DNA from: Embleya sp045207655
GTDB lineage: Bacteria; Actinomycetota; Actinomycetes; Streptomycetales; Streptomycetaceae
DNA length: 64,000 nucleotides
Assembly: GCF_045207655.1 (NCBI RefSeq)
Contig: NZ_CP108784.1
Location: forward strand, 6,448,001 to 6,512,000
Reading direction: 5' to 3'
Shown here: in pieces, positions 17,147-25,220 of the stretch
Layout: the number at the start of each line of letters is the position of its first letter
Numbering within the stretch: the stretch's first letter is position 1
The notes under the pieces: model-generated
What the model was told of the DNA's origin: nothing
The model's input: only the letters and a program-made list of their open reading frames with translations
Database searches by the model: none
Made by a program: the position numbers and the translations under genes

Positions 17147-17202
17147 CCCCCTGCTGCTGTTAAGTTGATGGAGTCAATCAACTTGATGGCGCAGGGGGTT
17201 TT
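17147..17202 (+). terminator. Nested hairpin with T-run after the hopanoid operon; may also be an operator
   Basis: The outer stem is CCCCCTGC (17147-17154) with GCAGGGGG (17191-17198). The inner stem is AAGTTGAT (17162-17169) with ATCAACTT (17177-17184). TTTT follows at 17199-17202. It can fold as an intrinsic terminator with an internal loop. The less GC-rich inner 23-bp palindrome also looks like a MarR-type operator in front of the amidohydrolase gene that starts at 17206. Confidence 0.6.
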
Positions 17203-17205
17203 GCC

Positions 17206-18084
17206 ATGTCCGCAGTCGGGTCCACGGCCGGGGCGGGGGCGATCGACTTGATGATCGGTTTCCCCAGTGCACAGGCCAAGAGCCACTACGACTTCCTGAA
17301 GCCGCAACTGCGCGACGCGGAGAGCGGCGAGATGGAGTTCCCCGCCGAGTACATGTTCAAGGGGGTGCCGAACCACCTGGACGAGGGCGTCGATCCGATC
17401 GCGGTGACGCTCGGGCAGATGGACGCCTGTGGCGTCGAGATCGGTCTGGTCGGGATGAGCGAGACCGCGCTGCGGGCGATCGCCGAGCACCCCGACCGGT
17501 TCCGGCCCACGCTGGAGGTGGACCCGAACGACATCACCACCACGGTCCGCCGGATTCGCCGGGCGTACGAGGAGCACCACATCGTCGCGGTGACCACGTT
17601 CCCGGCCGGCTGCAACCCGCAGGTACCGGTGAGCGATCGGCGCTACTACCCGATCTACCAGACCTGTATCGACCTGGACCTGCCGATCGTCTCCAACGCG
17701 GGCATCGCCGGCCCGCGCGTACCGTCCGCGTGTCAGGACGTCATGCACTTCGATCAGGTCTGTTACGACTTCCCGGAGTTGCGCATCGTGATGCGGCACG
17801 GCGCGGAGCCGTGGGAGGACCTCGCGGTCAAGCTGATGCTCAAGTGGCCGGGGCTGTACTACATGACGTCGGCGTTCGCGCCGAAGTACTACCCCAAGGC
17901 GATCGTCGACTACGCCAACACGCGCGGCGCGGACAAGGTGATGTACGCGGGCTACTACCCGATGGGCCTGTCCCTGGAGCGGATCTTCCGGGAACTGCCG
18001 GACGTGCCGTTCAAGCCCGAGGTGCGGGCGAAGTTCCTGCGGGAGAACGCGATGCGGGTGTTCAAGCTGGACGGAAAGGGGTGA
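17206..18084 (+). CDS. Amidohydrolase-family (amidohydrolase 2-like) protein
   Basis: 292 residues. A TIM-barrel protein of the amidohydrolase-related group (ACMSD/LigW-like). Several usual metal-site histidines are hard to find: the N-terminal IDLMIGFP replaces the usual DxHxH strand, while MRHGAEPWEDLAVKLM and VMYAGYYPMGLSLERIF (in place of a canonical FGSDYP strand) match the later strands. It may therefore be a metal-poor or non-hydrolytic member. The ATG has GGGGG of the upstream hairpin as its only ribosome-binding site. It is followed by a second amidohydrolase after 5 bp, and the two probably act together. Substrate unknown. Confidence 0.75.
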   Translation: MSAVGSTAGAGAIDLMIGFPSAQAKSHYDFLKPQLRDAESGEMEFPAEYMFKGVPNHLDEGVDPIAVTLGQMDACGVEIGLVGMSETALRAIAEHPDRFRPTLEVDPNDITTTVRRIRRAYEEHHIVAVTTFPAGCNPQVPVSDRRYYPIYQTCIDLDLPIVSNAGIAGPRVPSACQDVMHFDQVCYDFPELRIVMRHGAEPWEDLAVKLMLKWPGLYYMTSAFAPKYYPKAIVDYANTRGADKVMYAGYYPMGLSLERIFRELPDVPFKPEVRAKFLRENAMRVFKLDGKG

Positions 18085-18089
18085 GGGCC

Positions 18090-19283
18090 GTGTCGGATCG
18101 GCACACGATCATCTCGGCGGACGGGCACGCGGGCGCCGGGATGGACACCTATCGCGAGTTCCTGGACCCGTCCTGGCGCGCGGAGTTCGACGACTGGCGG
18201 GAGCGCTACCGCAACCCGTTCCGGGACCTCCAGGGCGACGGTCGCACCCGCAACTGGGACGACGACCGGCGGATCGCCGAGTTGGCCGCGGACGGCATCG
18301 TCGCCGAGGTGGTGTTCCCCAACACGGTGCCGCCGTTCTTCCCGACCGGGCAACTGCTCGCCCGCCCGCCGTCGGCGCGCTCCTACGCCCGCCGGCTGGC
18401 CGGGATCCGGGCGCACAACCGGTGGCTGGCCCAGTGGTGCGGCGGGGCGAACGCGGTGCGTCGGGCCGGGCTGGCCCAGGTGTTCCTGAACGACATCGAG
18501 GACGCGGTCGCCGAGGCGGTGTGGGCCAAGGAGCAGGGGCTCGCGGGCATTTTGATCCCGACCACGCCGCCGGACGTGAGCGGCATCCTGCCGCTGTACG
18601 CGCCGGAGTGGGACCGGCTCTGGGAGGTGTGCCAGGACCTGGAGTTGGCGGTGGTCAACCACGGCGGTTCGGGCAGTCCGGACTACGGCGACCACCCGGC
18701 CGCGACGTTCCTGTGGATCGCCGAGGCGACGCTGTTCTCCCGTCGGCCGCTGACCCACATGCTGCTGTCCGGGGCGTTCGCGCGCTTTCCCCGGCTCAAG
18801 TTCGCCATCACCGAGCAGGGCGCGGCCTGGATCCCGCCGCTGCTGCGGCAGTTGGACGGCTATCACGCGCAGATGGCCACCGGTCGGATCGGTGAGCTCA
18901 AGTACACCGAGGCCGACCGGCTGCCGGAGCCGCCCAGCGCGTATTTCGCCCGCAACTGCTGGGTGGGCGCGAGCTTCCCGTCGCCGACGGAGGCGCTGGC
19001 GCGGCACGAGTTGGGCATCGACCGCTATATGTGGGGCGCGGACTACCCGCACGACGAGGGCACCTATCCGTACACGCGGGAGGCGCTGCGTCGGTCCTTC
19101 CACGACGCCTCGCCGACCGAGTTGCGCGCGATCCTGGCCGGGAACGCGGCGACGCTGTACGGCTTCGACCTGCCCGCGCTGGACGCACTGGCGGCCGAGG
19201 TCGGCCCGACCCACGCGGAACTCGCCGAGCCGCTGGCCGACCTCCCCGCGAACAGCAACAGCCCCGCGTTCACCCGGCCGTAG
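18090..19283 (+). CDS. Amidohydrolase-family protein, partner of the preceding gene
   Basis: 397 residues from GTG 18090; GTG 18081 is an alternative that overlaps the previous stop. It starts IISADGHAGAG, where the D-x-H replaces the standard DxHxH metal motif. VVNHGGSG and the C-terminal RYMWGADYPHDEGTYPYTR strand give the usual barrel ligands, and ILAGNAATLYGFD is the typical amidohydrolase ending. Members often decarboxylate or hydrolyse aromatic or cyclic acids. Translational coupling with the first amidohydrolase suggests a heteromeric or two-step function. The gene is not part of known hopanoid pathways. Confidence 0.8.
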   Translation: MSDRHTIISADGHAGAGMDTYREFLDPSWRAEFDDWRERYRNPFRDLQGDGRTRNWDDDRRIAELAADGIVAEVVFPNTVPPFFPTGQLLARPPSARSYARRLAGIRAHNRWLAQWCGGANAVRRAGLAQVFLNDIEDAVAEAVWAKEQGLAGILIPTTPPDVSGILPLYAPEWDRLWEVCQDLELAVVNHGGSGSPDYGDHPAATFLWIAEATLFSRRPLTHMLLSGAFARFPRLKFAITEQGAAWIPPLLRQLDGYHAQMATGRIGELKYTEADRLPEPPSAYFARNCWVGASFPSPTEALARHELGIDRYMWGADYPHDEGTYPYTREALRRSFHDASPTELRAILAGNAATLYGFDLPALDALAAEVGPTHAELAEPLADLPANSNSPAFTRP

Positions 19284-19572
19284 CCGCCTCGTCCGCCGGC
19301 CGGACCGCGCCCGATCGGCTCGGCTGCCGTTGACCGACCGGTCGCGGACGCCCCACCTGCGGTTCTGGCCATCGTCTGGCCCCGGCAATCCCGCTCGGCG
19401 GCGGTGGCGAGCCTCGTTCGGGCGGCCGCGTCGGTGGCCGAGCGGGGGACGGTCGCGTCGTGACGCGGCCCACGTCGCGGGATCCCCGAACGGCCATTGA
19501 TGGTTGGCGGGGGCCGGACTAGAGTCGCGCAACCGAACTGTCGCGCGTGCCTTCCCGGGAGCAAAAACGATC

Positions 19573-20058
19573 ATGGTGGAACAGAAGAACGACGAGTTCA
19601 TCGAGCCCTCGCCCGAGGAGATCGTTCTCTTCACCAAGGAGCACGTCTCGCAGATGGAGCAGTCGGACGGCGACGACGTCTGGCTCCTGGCCGGGATGAA
19701 CCACGTGCTCGTGCACACGGTCGGCCGCAAGAGCGGCAAGCTGCACAAGGTCGCGCTCCCGTTCTGGGCGGACGAGAACGGCCACCGCGTCGTGGTCGGT
19801 TCCTTCGCCGGCGCCGCCAAGCACCCGTCCTGGTACGTGAACCTGTCCGACCGCACGGCCAACCCGCAACTGCTGGTCCGTGTCCAGCACGCCACGTACT
19901 GGAGCACCGCCGAGATCCTCGACGGCGACGAGTACACCAAGACCTGGGCCGCGCTCACCACCGACCGCGAGTACTACAACAACTACCAGACCCGCACCGA
20001 CCGCCGGATTCCGTTGGTCCGCCTCCCGGAAACCACCCTGATCGCCCGCCGCGACTGA
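19573..20058 (+). CDS. Nitroreductase/deazaflavin (F420)-dependent oxidoreductase, Ddn-like
   Basis: 161 residues. A split-barrel protein of the F420-binding nitroreductase family. VHTVGRKSGKLHKVALPFW is the family fingerprint for the cofactor phosphate tail, followed by HRVVVGSFAGAAKHPSWYVNL. The N-terminal helix is long and acidic. The start at ATG 19573 has GGAG 11 nt upstream; the context does not support the longer reading. Substrate unknown; relatives reduce quinones or xenobiotics. Confidence 0.85.
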   Translation: MVEQKNDEFIEPSPEEIVLFTKEHVSQMEQSDGDDVWLLAGMNHVLVHTVGRKSGKLHKVALPFWADENGHRVVVGSFAGAAKHPSWYVNLSDRTANPQLLVRVQHATYWSTAEILDGDEYTKTWAALTTDREYYNNYQTRTDRRIPLVRLPETTLIARRD

Positions 20059-20091
20059 CGCCTCGAACCGAAACGCCTCGAACCGCGCCCG

Positions 20092-21489
20092 TCAGCCCGT
20101 CAGCAGCTTCTTCTGGACCTTGCCCATTGCGTTGCGGGGCAGTTCGGTGACGAAGACCACGCGCCTGGGGCGCTTGTGCACGGACAGTCCCGACGCGACG
20201 TGGTCGATGAGCTGACGCTCCGTCACCTCGGCACCGGAGACCACGAAGGCGACGATCTCCTGGCCCAGATCGGGGTGCGCGACGCCGATCACCGCCGCCT
20301 CGTGGACGGCCGGGTGGGCCAGTAGGGAAGCCTCCACCTCGCCCGCGCCGACCCGGTAGCCGCCGGTCTTGATCAGGTCGGTGCTCGCCCGGCCGACGAT
20401 GCGATGCCGGCCCTCGGCGTCGATCACCGCGACGTCGCCGGTGCGGAACCAGCCGTCCGGGGTCAGCGTCTCGGCGGTCGCGTCGGGGCGGTTCAGGTAG
20501 CCCTGGAACAGGGTCGGCGAATCGATCTGCAACTCGCCGACCGTTTCGCCGTCGTACGGACACGCGGACCCGTCCTCGCCGACCAGTCGGGTGCGCACGC
20601 CCGCGATCGGCAACCCGACGAAGCCGGGCCGGCGCTCGCCGTCCGCCCGAGTGCTGACCGTGATCAGCGTCTCGGTCATGCCGTACCGCTCGATCGGCCG
20701 GTGCCCGGTGAGTTCGGTCAGCCGCTCGAACACCGGGACGGGCAGCGGCGCGCTCCCGGACACCAGCAACCGCGCGCTCGTGAGCGCGCGTGCCGAGTCC
20801 TCGTCCCGGGTGACCCGCGACCACACCGTGGGCACGCCGAAGTACATGCTCCCGCCGGCCTGTGCGTACGCCGCCGGCGTGGGCCGGCCGGTGTGCACCA
20901 CCCGCGAGCCGACGCGCAGCGCGCCGAGTACGCCCAGCACGAGACCGTGCACGTGGAACAGCGGCAGGCCGTGGACCAGGACGTCGTCCGGTGTCCACGC
21001 CCACGCTTCGGTGAGGCCGTCGAGGCCGGCCGCGATCGCCACGTGCGGGATCAGCACGCCCTTCGGCGGACCCGTGGTGCCGCTCGTGTACAGGATCAGC
21101 GCCGTCGTGTCCGGGGCCGGCTCCCGGTGCGTGCTCGCCGAGCGCGCGGTGAGGTCGACCGGCATGGTCGGCAACCCGGTGTCGGTCCACGGGCCCGGCG
21201 CGAGCAGCAGTACCGCGCCCGAGTCGGACAGGATGTGCGCGCGCTCCAGCGGACCCGAGTCCGGCGGAACCGGGACCACCGGGACGCCCGCGATCAGGCC
21301 GGCCAGCGTGGCCACCACCGTGGCCGAACTCGCGTCCGCCCGCAGCGCGACGGCCCGCGCGCCCGCGATGCGATCCGCCAACGCCGTCGCGGCCCCGAAC
21401 AACGCCTCGCGTGACATCGCCTCCCCGGCCACCGTGACCGCGTCGAACCGATCCGGCACGGGTGAGTCAAGCGAGACGAGAGCAGACAC
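20092..21489 (-). CDS. matB: Malonyl-CoA synthetase-like acyl-CoA synthetase (MatB type)
   Basis: 465 residues from GTG 21489, which has GGAGG seven bases upstream. An adenylate-forming enzyme that activates malonate or methylmalonate to the CoA ester, a polyketide/fatty-acid extender supply route. YTSGTTGPPKGVLIPH is the P-loop, LPLFHVHGLVLG and ERYGMTETL are conserved in MatB, GWFRTGDVAV carries the hinge-region Asp, and the C-terminal GKVQKK provides the catalytic lysine. The overall match to streptomycete MatB, as I remember it, is high along the whole length. Convergent with the preceding oxidoreductase. Confidence 0.82.
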   Translation of the reverse strand: MSALVSLDSPVPDRFDAVTVAGEAMSREALFGAATALADRIAGARAVALRADASSATVVATLAGLIAGVPVVPVPPDSGPLERAHILSDSGAVLLLAPGPWTDTGLPTMPVDLTARSASTHREPAPDTTALILYTSGTTGPPKGVLIPHVAIAAGLDGLTEAWAWTPDDVLVHGLPLFHVHGLVLGVLGALRVGSRVVHTGRPTPAAYAQAGGSMYFGVPTVWSRVTRDEDSARALTSARLLVSGSAPLPVPVFERLTELTGHRPIERYGMTETLITVSTRADGERRPGFVGLPIAGVRTRLVGEDGSACPYDGETVGELQIDSPTLFQGYLNRPDATAETLTPDGWFRTGDVAVIDAEGRHRIVGRASTDLIKTGGYRVGAGEVEASLLAHPAVHEAAVIGVAHPDLGQEIVAFVVSGAEVTERQLIDHVASGLSVHKRPRRVVFVTELPRNAMGKVQKKLLTG

Positions 21490-21769
21490 GAACCGACCTC
21501 CAGCCACGACAACCGACCCGCCGATGCTAGTGCGCGCGGCGCCGCGTCAGGCGCCGTCGCCCGAACCCGCGACCTGCCCCGGCACCCCCGCCCCGGCACC
21601 CCCGCGCCGCGCGGCACGGACGACGGCGGGCATCCCGCGTCGCGAGCCTGGGGATTCCCCCGGGACAACGGGTGGGGCGGCGCATAGCGTGGGGGTGAGT
21701 GGGGCGGGGAACCGGCTGGGGGGTCGGGCCGTCCCAGGGGCAGGACGATCGGTGGAGCAAGGAGTGGTT

Positions 21770-22612
21770 GTGCGTCGAAATCGCGCGAGGACACTGAGGA
21801 TCTCGGCCGTTGCGGCGGTGTGCATATCGCTCGGCGCGCTGACCGCGTGCGGAACCGCCGAGAGTCCGCTGTCGACCATCGAGAAGACGTCGCCGACCGA
21901 ACCGGTGACCGAGCCCGCGGGTTCCGGCCTGGACGAGAACGTCCGCAACGAGGACCTCGACGTCGGCGAACTGGCGCGCCGGGCAAAGCAGTCCGCGTCC
22001 GGTCTCAAGACCGTGCACGTGGTGGCGGACATCGTCTCCGACGGCAAGGCGATGCGGCTCGACCTACGCGTGGACCGCGGTAGCGAGGACTTCCAGGGCA
22101 CCATCCAGCAGAACGACGTCCGGCTGGACGTGCGCCGGGTCGGCTCCGACATGTACGTCAAGGGCGACGAGCGGGCGTACCGCTCGCTGGTCGGCACCGT
22201 GGACGGCGAACTCGCCGCCAAGCTGCTCGCCGGCAAATGGCTCAAGGGCGACGTCAACAGCGAGAAACTGCGCGGCGTCCGCAGCATCACCACCGTCGCC
22301 GATCCCGGCGCGGCCTTGAAGAACTTCCCCGAGGACGGCGTCAAGCTGCCCATCGAGACGATCGACGACCGCAGGATGATCCCGCTCACCGGTCCGCCCG
22401 GGAGCAACAACGGCAAGGTCTACATCGAGGCCCAGGGCGGCAAGCCCTACCCGGTGCTGATCGTGTCCAAGGGTGCGAGCAACAGCGGGTCGATCAGCTA
22501 CGGCGACTTCGACGTACCGGTCAAGGTGACCGTGCCGCCGGCCGCCGACGTGATCGAGATCCCCGACCGCACGAGCTCGTCGAGCACCCCCCGCCCGGGC
22601 AGCACGGCCTGA
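21770..22612 (+). CDS. LppX/LprG-like lipoprotein
   Basis: 280 residues, GTG start with AAGGAG five bases upstream. A signal peptide with the lipobox LTAC gives a lipid-anchored extracytoplasmic protein. The mature part (VGELARRAKQSASGLKTVHV onward, with DMYVKGDERAYRSL and GKWLKGD) matches the half-barrel LppX/LprA/LprG family, which binds or moves lipids in mycobacteria. The C-terminus is Ser/Thr-rich. Ligand unknown. Confidence 0.82.
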   Translation: MRRNRARTLRISAVAAVCISLGALTACGTAESPLSTIEKTSPTEPVTEPAGSGLDENVRNEDLDVGELARRAKQSASGLKTVHVVADIVSDGKAMRLDLRVDRGSEDFQGTIQQNDVRLDVRRVGSDMYVKGDERAYRSLVGTVDGELAAKLLAGKWLKGDVNSEKLRGVRSITTVADPGAALKNFPEDGVKLPIETIDDRRMIPLTGPPGSNNGKVYIEAQGGKPYPVLIVSKGASNSGSISYGDFDVPVKVTVPPAADVIEIPDRTSSSSTPRPGSTA

Positions 22613-22777
22613 CACCGTCCGCCCGACGCCGAAAGGCCATCACCCCCGTTGACCGGCCCCGCCCGCCTCGGAGTCCGCGACGGGAGGCCGAAGGCACACC
22701 CTAGGATGCTCTGCGTCAACGCGCCGCGTCCGTCGACGAGGCGCGGCATCGGGGAACCACCGCGGAGGGGAGTTGCG

Positions 22778-23362
22778 ATGACGGTCGTTCTCGCACAGGG
22801 GGAGCGCGTCACCATCGGCAAGGGCGAGGCCGGTTCGGTCGCCCGGGTCCGGATGGGACTGGGCTGGGACCCGATCAAGCACGAGGGGCTGCGCCCGGGG
22901 CTGCAGGCGCTCACCGGCGTCGACCTGGACGCGTCGTGTCTGCTGTTCGACGCCGATCACCATCTCGTGGACACCGTGTGGCCCAGGCAGTTGGTCTCCA
23001 AGGACGGCGCGGTCACGCACACCGGGGACAACACCACCGGGGCCGGCGAGGGTGACGACGAGTCGATCATCGTGGACCTCGCCGCGCTGCCGCTGCGGGT
23101 GACGGCGCTGGTCTTCACGGTCAGTGCGTTCTCCAGCGACGACTTCTCCCGGGTCGCCAACGCGTTCTGCCGGCTGGTGGACGAGCGCGACGAGAGCGAA
23201 CTCGTGCGCTACGAACTCTCCACCACCGACTCGCACGACAACGCGCAGATCATGGTCAAGCTCGCGCGCGGCGGCGACGGCTGGGTGCTGACCGCGATCG
23301 GCCGCTCGGCCAAGGGAAACACGTTCAGCGACCTGCTGCCCGAGGTCCAGAAGTACCTGTAG
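22778..23362 (+). CDS. TerD-family stress protein
   Basis: 194 residues, strong GGAGGGGAG ribosome-binding site. The TerD/CABP calcium-binding fold is recognisable from the N-terminal LAQGERVTIGK, GLGWDP, VDLDASCLLFDAD and GDDESIIVDLAALP segments, the last being the calcium-site region. TerD proteins occur in several copies in streptomycetes and are linked to tellurite/oxidative stress and differentiation. It stands alone here and is convergent with the sigma factor gene. Confidence 0.88.
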   Translation: MTVVLAQGERVTIGKGEAGSVARVRMGLGWDPIKHEGLRPGLQALTGVDLDASCLLFDADHHLVDTVWPRQLVSKDGAVTHTGDNTTGAGEGDDESIIVDLAALPLRVTALVFTVSAFSSDDFSRVANAFCRLVDERDESELVRYELSTTDSHDNAQIMVKLARGGDGWVLTAIGRSAKGNTFSDLLPEVQKYL

Positions 23363-23403
23363 GCGTCACCTCGGCGGGACACCCCGCCACAGGCGACCGC
23401 GGA

Positions 23404-23988
23404 CTACGCCGCGACGACGAGCCCGCGCTCGCGCGCGTAGTCCGCCAACGCCTCGCGCAGCCGGCGCCGACCCCGGTGCAGGCGCGACATCACCGTGCCG
23501 AGCGGGACGCCCATGAACGCGGCTATGTCCTTGTACGGATAGCCCTCCACATCGGCCAGGTACACCGCGATCCGGAACTCCTCGGGCAGTTCCCGCAGTG
23601 CGGCCACCACCTGCGAGTCCGGCAGGTGGTCCAACGCCTCGGTCTCCGCCGACCGCAGCCCGGTCGACTCGTGTGTTCCGGCCCGGTAGAGCTGCCAGTC
23701 CTCGATCTCCTGCACGCCCGACGCCACCGGCTGCCGCTGCTTCCGGCGGTAGGAGGTGATGAAGGTGTTGGTGAGGATCCGGTACAGCCAGGCCTTCAGG
23801 TTCGTTCCGTCGCGGAACTGATGGAAGGACGCGTACGCCTTCGTGAACGTCTCCTGGACCAGGTCCTCGGCGTCCGAGGCGTTGCGGGTCATCCGCAGCG
23901 CGGCCGGGTAGAGCGGGTCCAGGAACGGCACGGCGTCACGCTCGAAGCGTTCGCGCCGCGGTCCGGGGGTGGTCAGGAGATCAGTCAA
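23404..23988 (-). CDS. ECF RNA polymerase sigma factor, SigR-like, without an adjacent rsrA
   Basis: 194 residues from TTG 23988, preceded by GGGAG; the frame is open further upstream, so a longer form is possible, as known for SigR. Region 2 is DAEDLVQETFTKAYASFHQF followed by LKAWLYRILTNTFI. Region 4 is LREL..EEFRIAVYLADVEG and GTVMSRLHRGRRRLREAL. These are very close to the oxidative-stress sigma factor SigR. In Streptomyces sigR is followed by the zinc anti-sigma gene rsrA. Here the next gene downstream is the convergent TerD gene, so no rsrA is linked. It is probably a SigR paralogue with another control. Confidence 0.85.
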   Translation of the reverse strand: MTDLLTTPGPRRERFERDAVPFLDPLYPAALRMTRNASDAEDLVQETFTKAYASFHQFRDGTNLKAWLYRILTNTFITSYRRKQRQPVASGVQEIEDWQLYRAGTHESTGLRSAETEALDHLPDSQVVAALRELPEEFRIAVYLADVEGYPYKDIAAFMGVPLGTVMSRLHRGRRRLREALADYARERGLVVAA

Positions 23989-24282
23989 GTCGTCGCTCCC
24001 GCTACACGATGCACGGACCCGTCGGCGCCTGTCGGTCCCCACCGCGCCCGGGTATGTAAATCTCCCCTGCCCATCATGTTCCCGCCGATGCGGGAAACAG
24101 CCGGGCCATTGGTCCCTCATCGGTGCGAAATCGGTGTGCGGACCGAACCGCGTGCGAGATCGGCGCGATCGAGCACGATCGGGGCACACCGCGGTCACGG
24201 AACGTCGGGATCGGTTCACGCTGTGTCGACCGTGGTGTTCCCCGGTCCGGCCGGGAGCCCTATGCTCACCGTGATGGGCACG
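23989..24282. other. Upstream region of the SigR-like gene
   Basis: 294 bp without a clear gene. It holds a 7-bp inverted repeat, TTCCCGC/GCGGGAA, at 24079-24096, whose arms each give a GGGAA core on one strand, as in many ECF -35 elements. A matching -10 was not found. The rest is featureless to me. Confidence 0.4.
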
Positions 24283-24831
24283 TCACAGCTTGGCCACCGC
24301 GAGCTTCGCCAGCGTGACCAACTGGTCCTTGGTCGGCGGCGGGTCGCCGCCGCCCGCGTTGAGCGAGAACACCGCCGTCTCGTCGCCGCGACGGGCCGCG
24401 ATCACCAGCACGCCACCGATGGTGTCGGGCTGTACGTACACCGCCGCGTCGCCCAGCCCCGGCACCTTCTCGGTCCGGGTGTCGCCCAGCGTGCCCAGGT
24501 AGGCGTCCAGCGCCTTGTCCACGCCGCCCGAGGTCTTCGAGCGGGTCGCGATCGTGCTGATCACCGGAGCCCCGTCGGCCGCCGCGTAGTCGCAGCCCAG
24601 CGGATTCTGCGCGGCCCGCAGCCCCGGCATCGCCAGCGCCTGCGAGACCTGCTCGGCGGTGAGCACCCCACACGCGTCCACCGCCCGCAGATCGCCGCCC
24701 GCGCCGGCGCCGCCCGCGGTCGGGCTCGGGCTCTTCGCGCCGTCCGCCTTCGTGCCGCCGTCGTCGTTGCACGCGGCCACCGGCAGCACGACGGCCGCGA
24801 CCGCGACCACCACGCCCATCCGAACCCTCAC
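24283..24831 (-). CDS. DUF3558-like lipoprotein
   Basis: 182 residues from GTG 24831 with GGGGAG at good spacing. It has a hydrophobic signal peptide and a VAAC lipobox, then a short Ser/Pro/Gly linker. The folded domain begins DACGVLTAEQVSQAL, which matches the DUF3558 family of secreted actinobacterial lipoproteins, and contains the conserved partner cysteine in NPLGCDYAA. Function unknown. Confidence 0.75.
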   Translation of the reverse strand: MRVRMGVVVAVAAVVLPVAACNDDGGTKADGAKSPSPTAGGAGAGGDLRAVDACGVLTAEQVSQALAMPGLRAAQNPLGCDYAAADGAPVISTIATRSKTSGGVDKALDAYLGTLGDTRTEKVPGLGDAAVYVQPDTIGGVLVIAARRGDETAVFSLNAGGGDPPPTKDQLVTLAKLAVAKL

Positions 24832-25220
24832 GGCGCTCCCCATTCCCGGCTCGTCCCCCCGGGACGTCCCCCGGCTCCCGGCATGATCCGACATTTCCCG
24901 GTCCGCGGTGCGGTCCCGCACAAATCGTCGCGGCTTCCGAGCGGCGCGACAATGCCGCCGCGTCTCGCGATGCGGGCTGCGATCAAGCTCACACCACCCC
25001 CGACGAACCCGGAATCCGCAGGTGGGGCCGGGAATTCGGTCGGGTCCGATGTGCCCGGCATGTGGACCGGGCCTGCGGGGCACCTGCACACGTGTCCTAA
25101 AGTCACGCAGGTTCGACCCCGATGCCGCCGCTCCACCAAGGGCACGGCACTCTGTCGTCCCGAGGCACCCGTCCGATTTCCCCCGCACCCGGACACCCCG
25201 GGCAAGGAGGTACGTAGCTC
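24832..25220. other. Intergenic region upstream of pyruvate carboxylase
   Basis: 389 bp between divergent genes. I see no protein or RNA gene, and it presumably carries both promoters. The start of pyc is preceded by AAGGAGG at 25205-25211. Confidence 0.4.
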
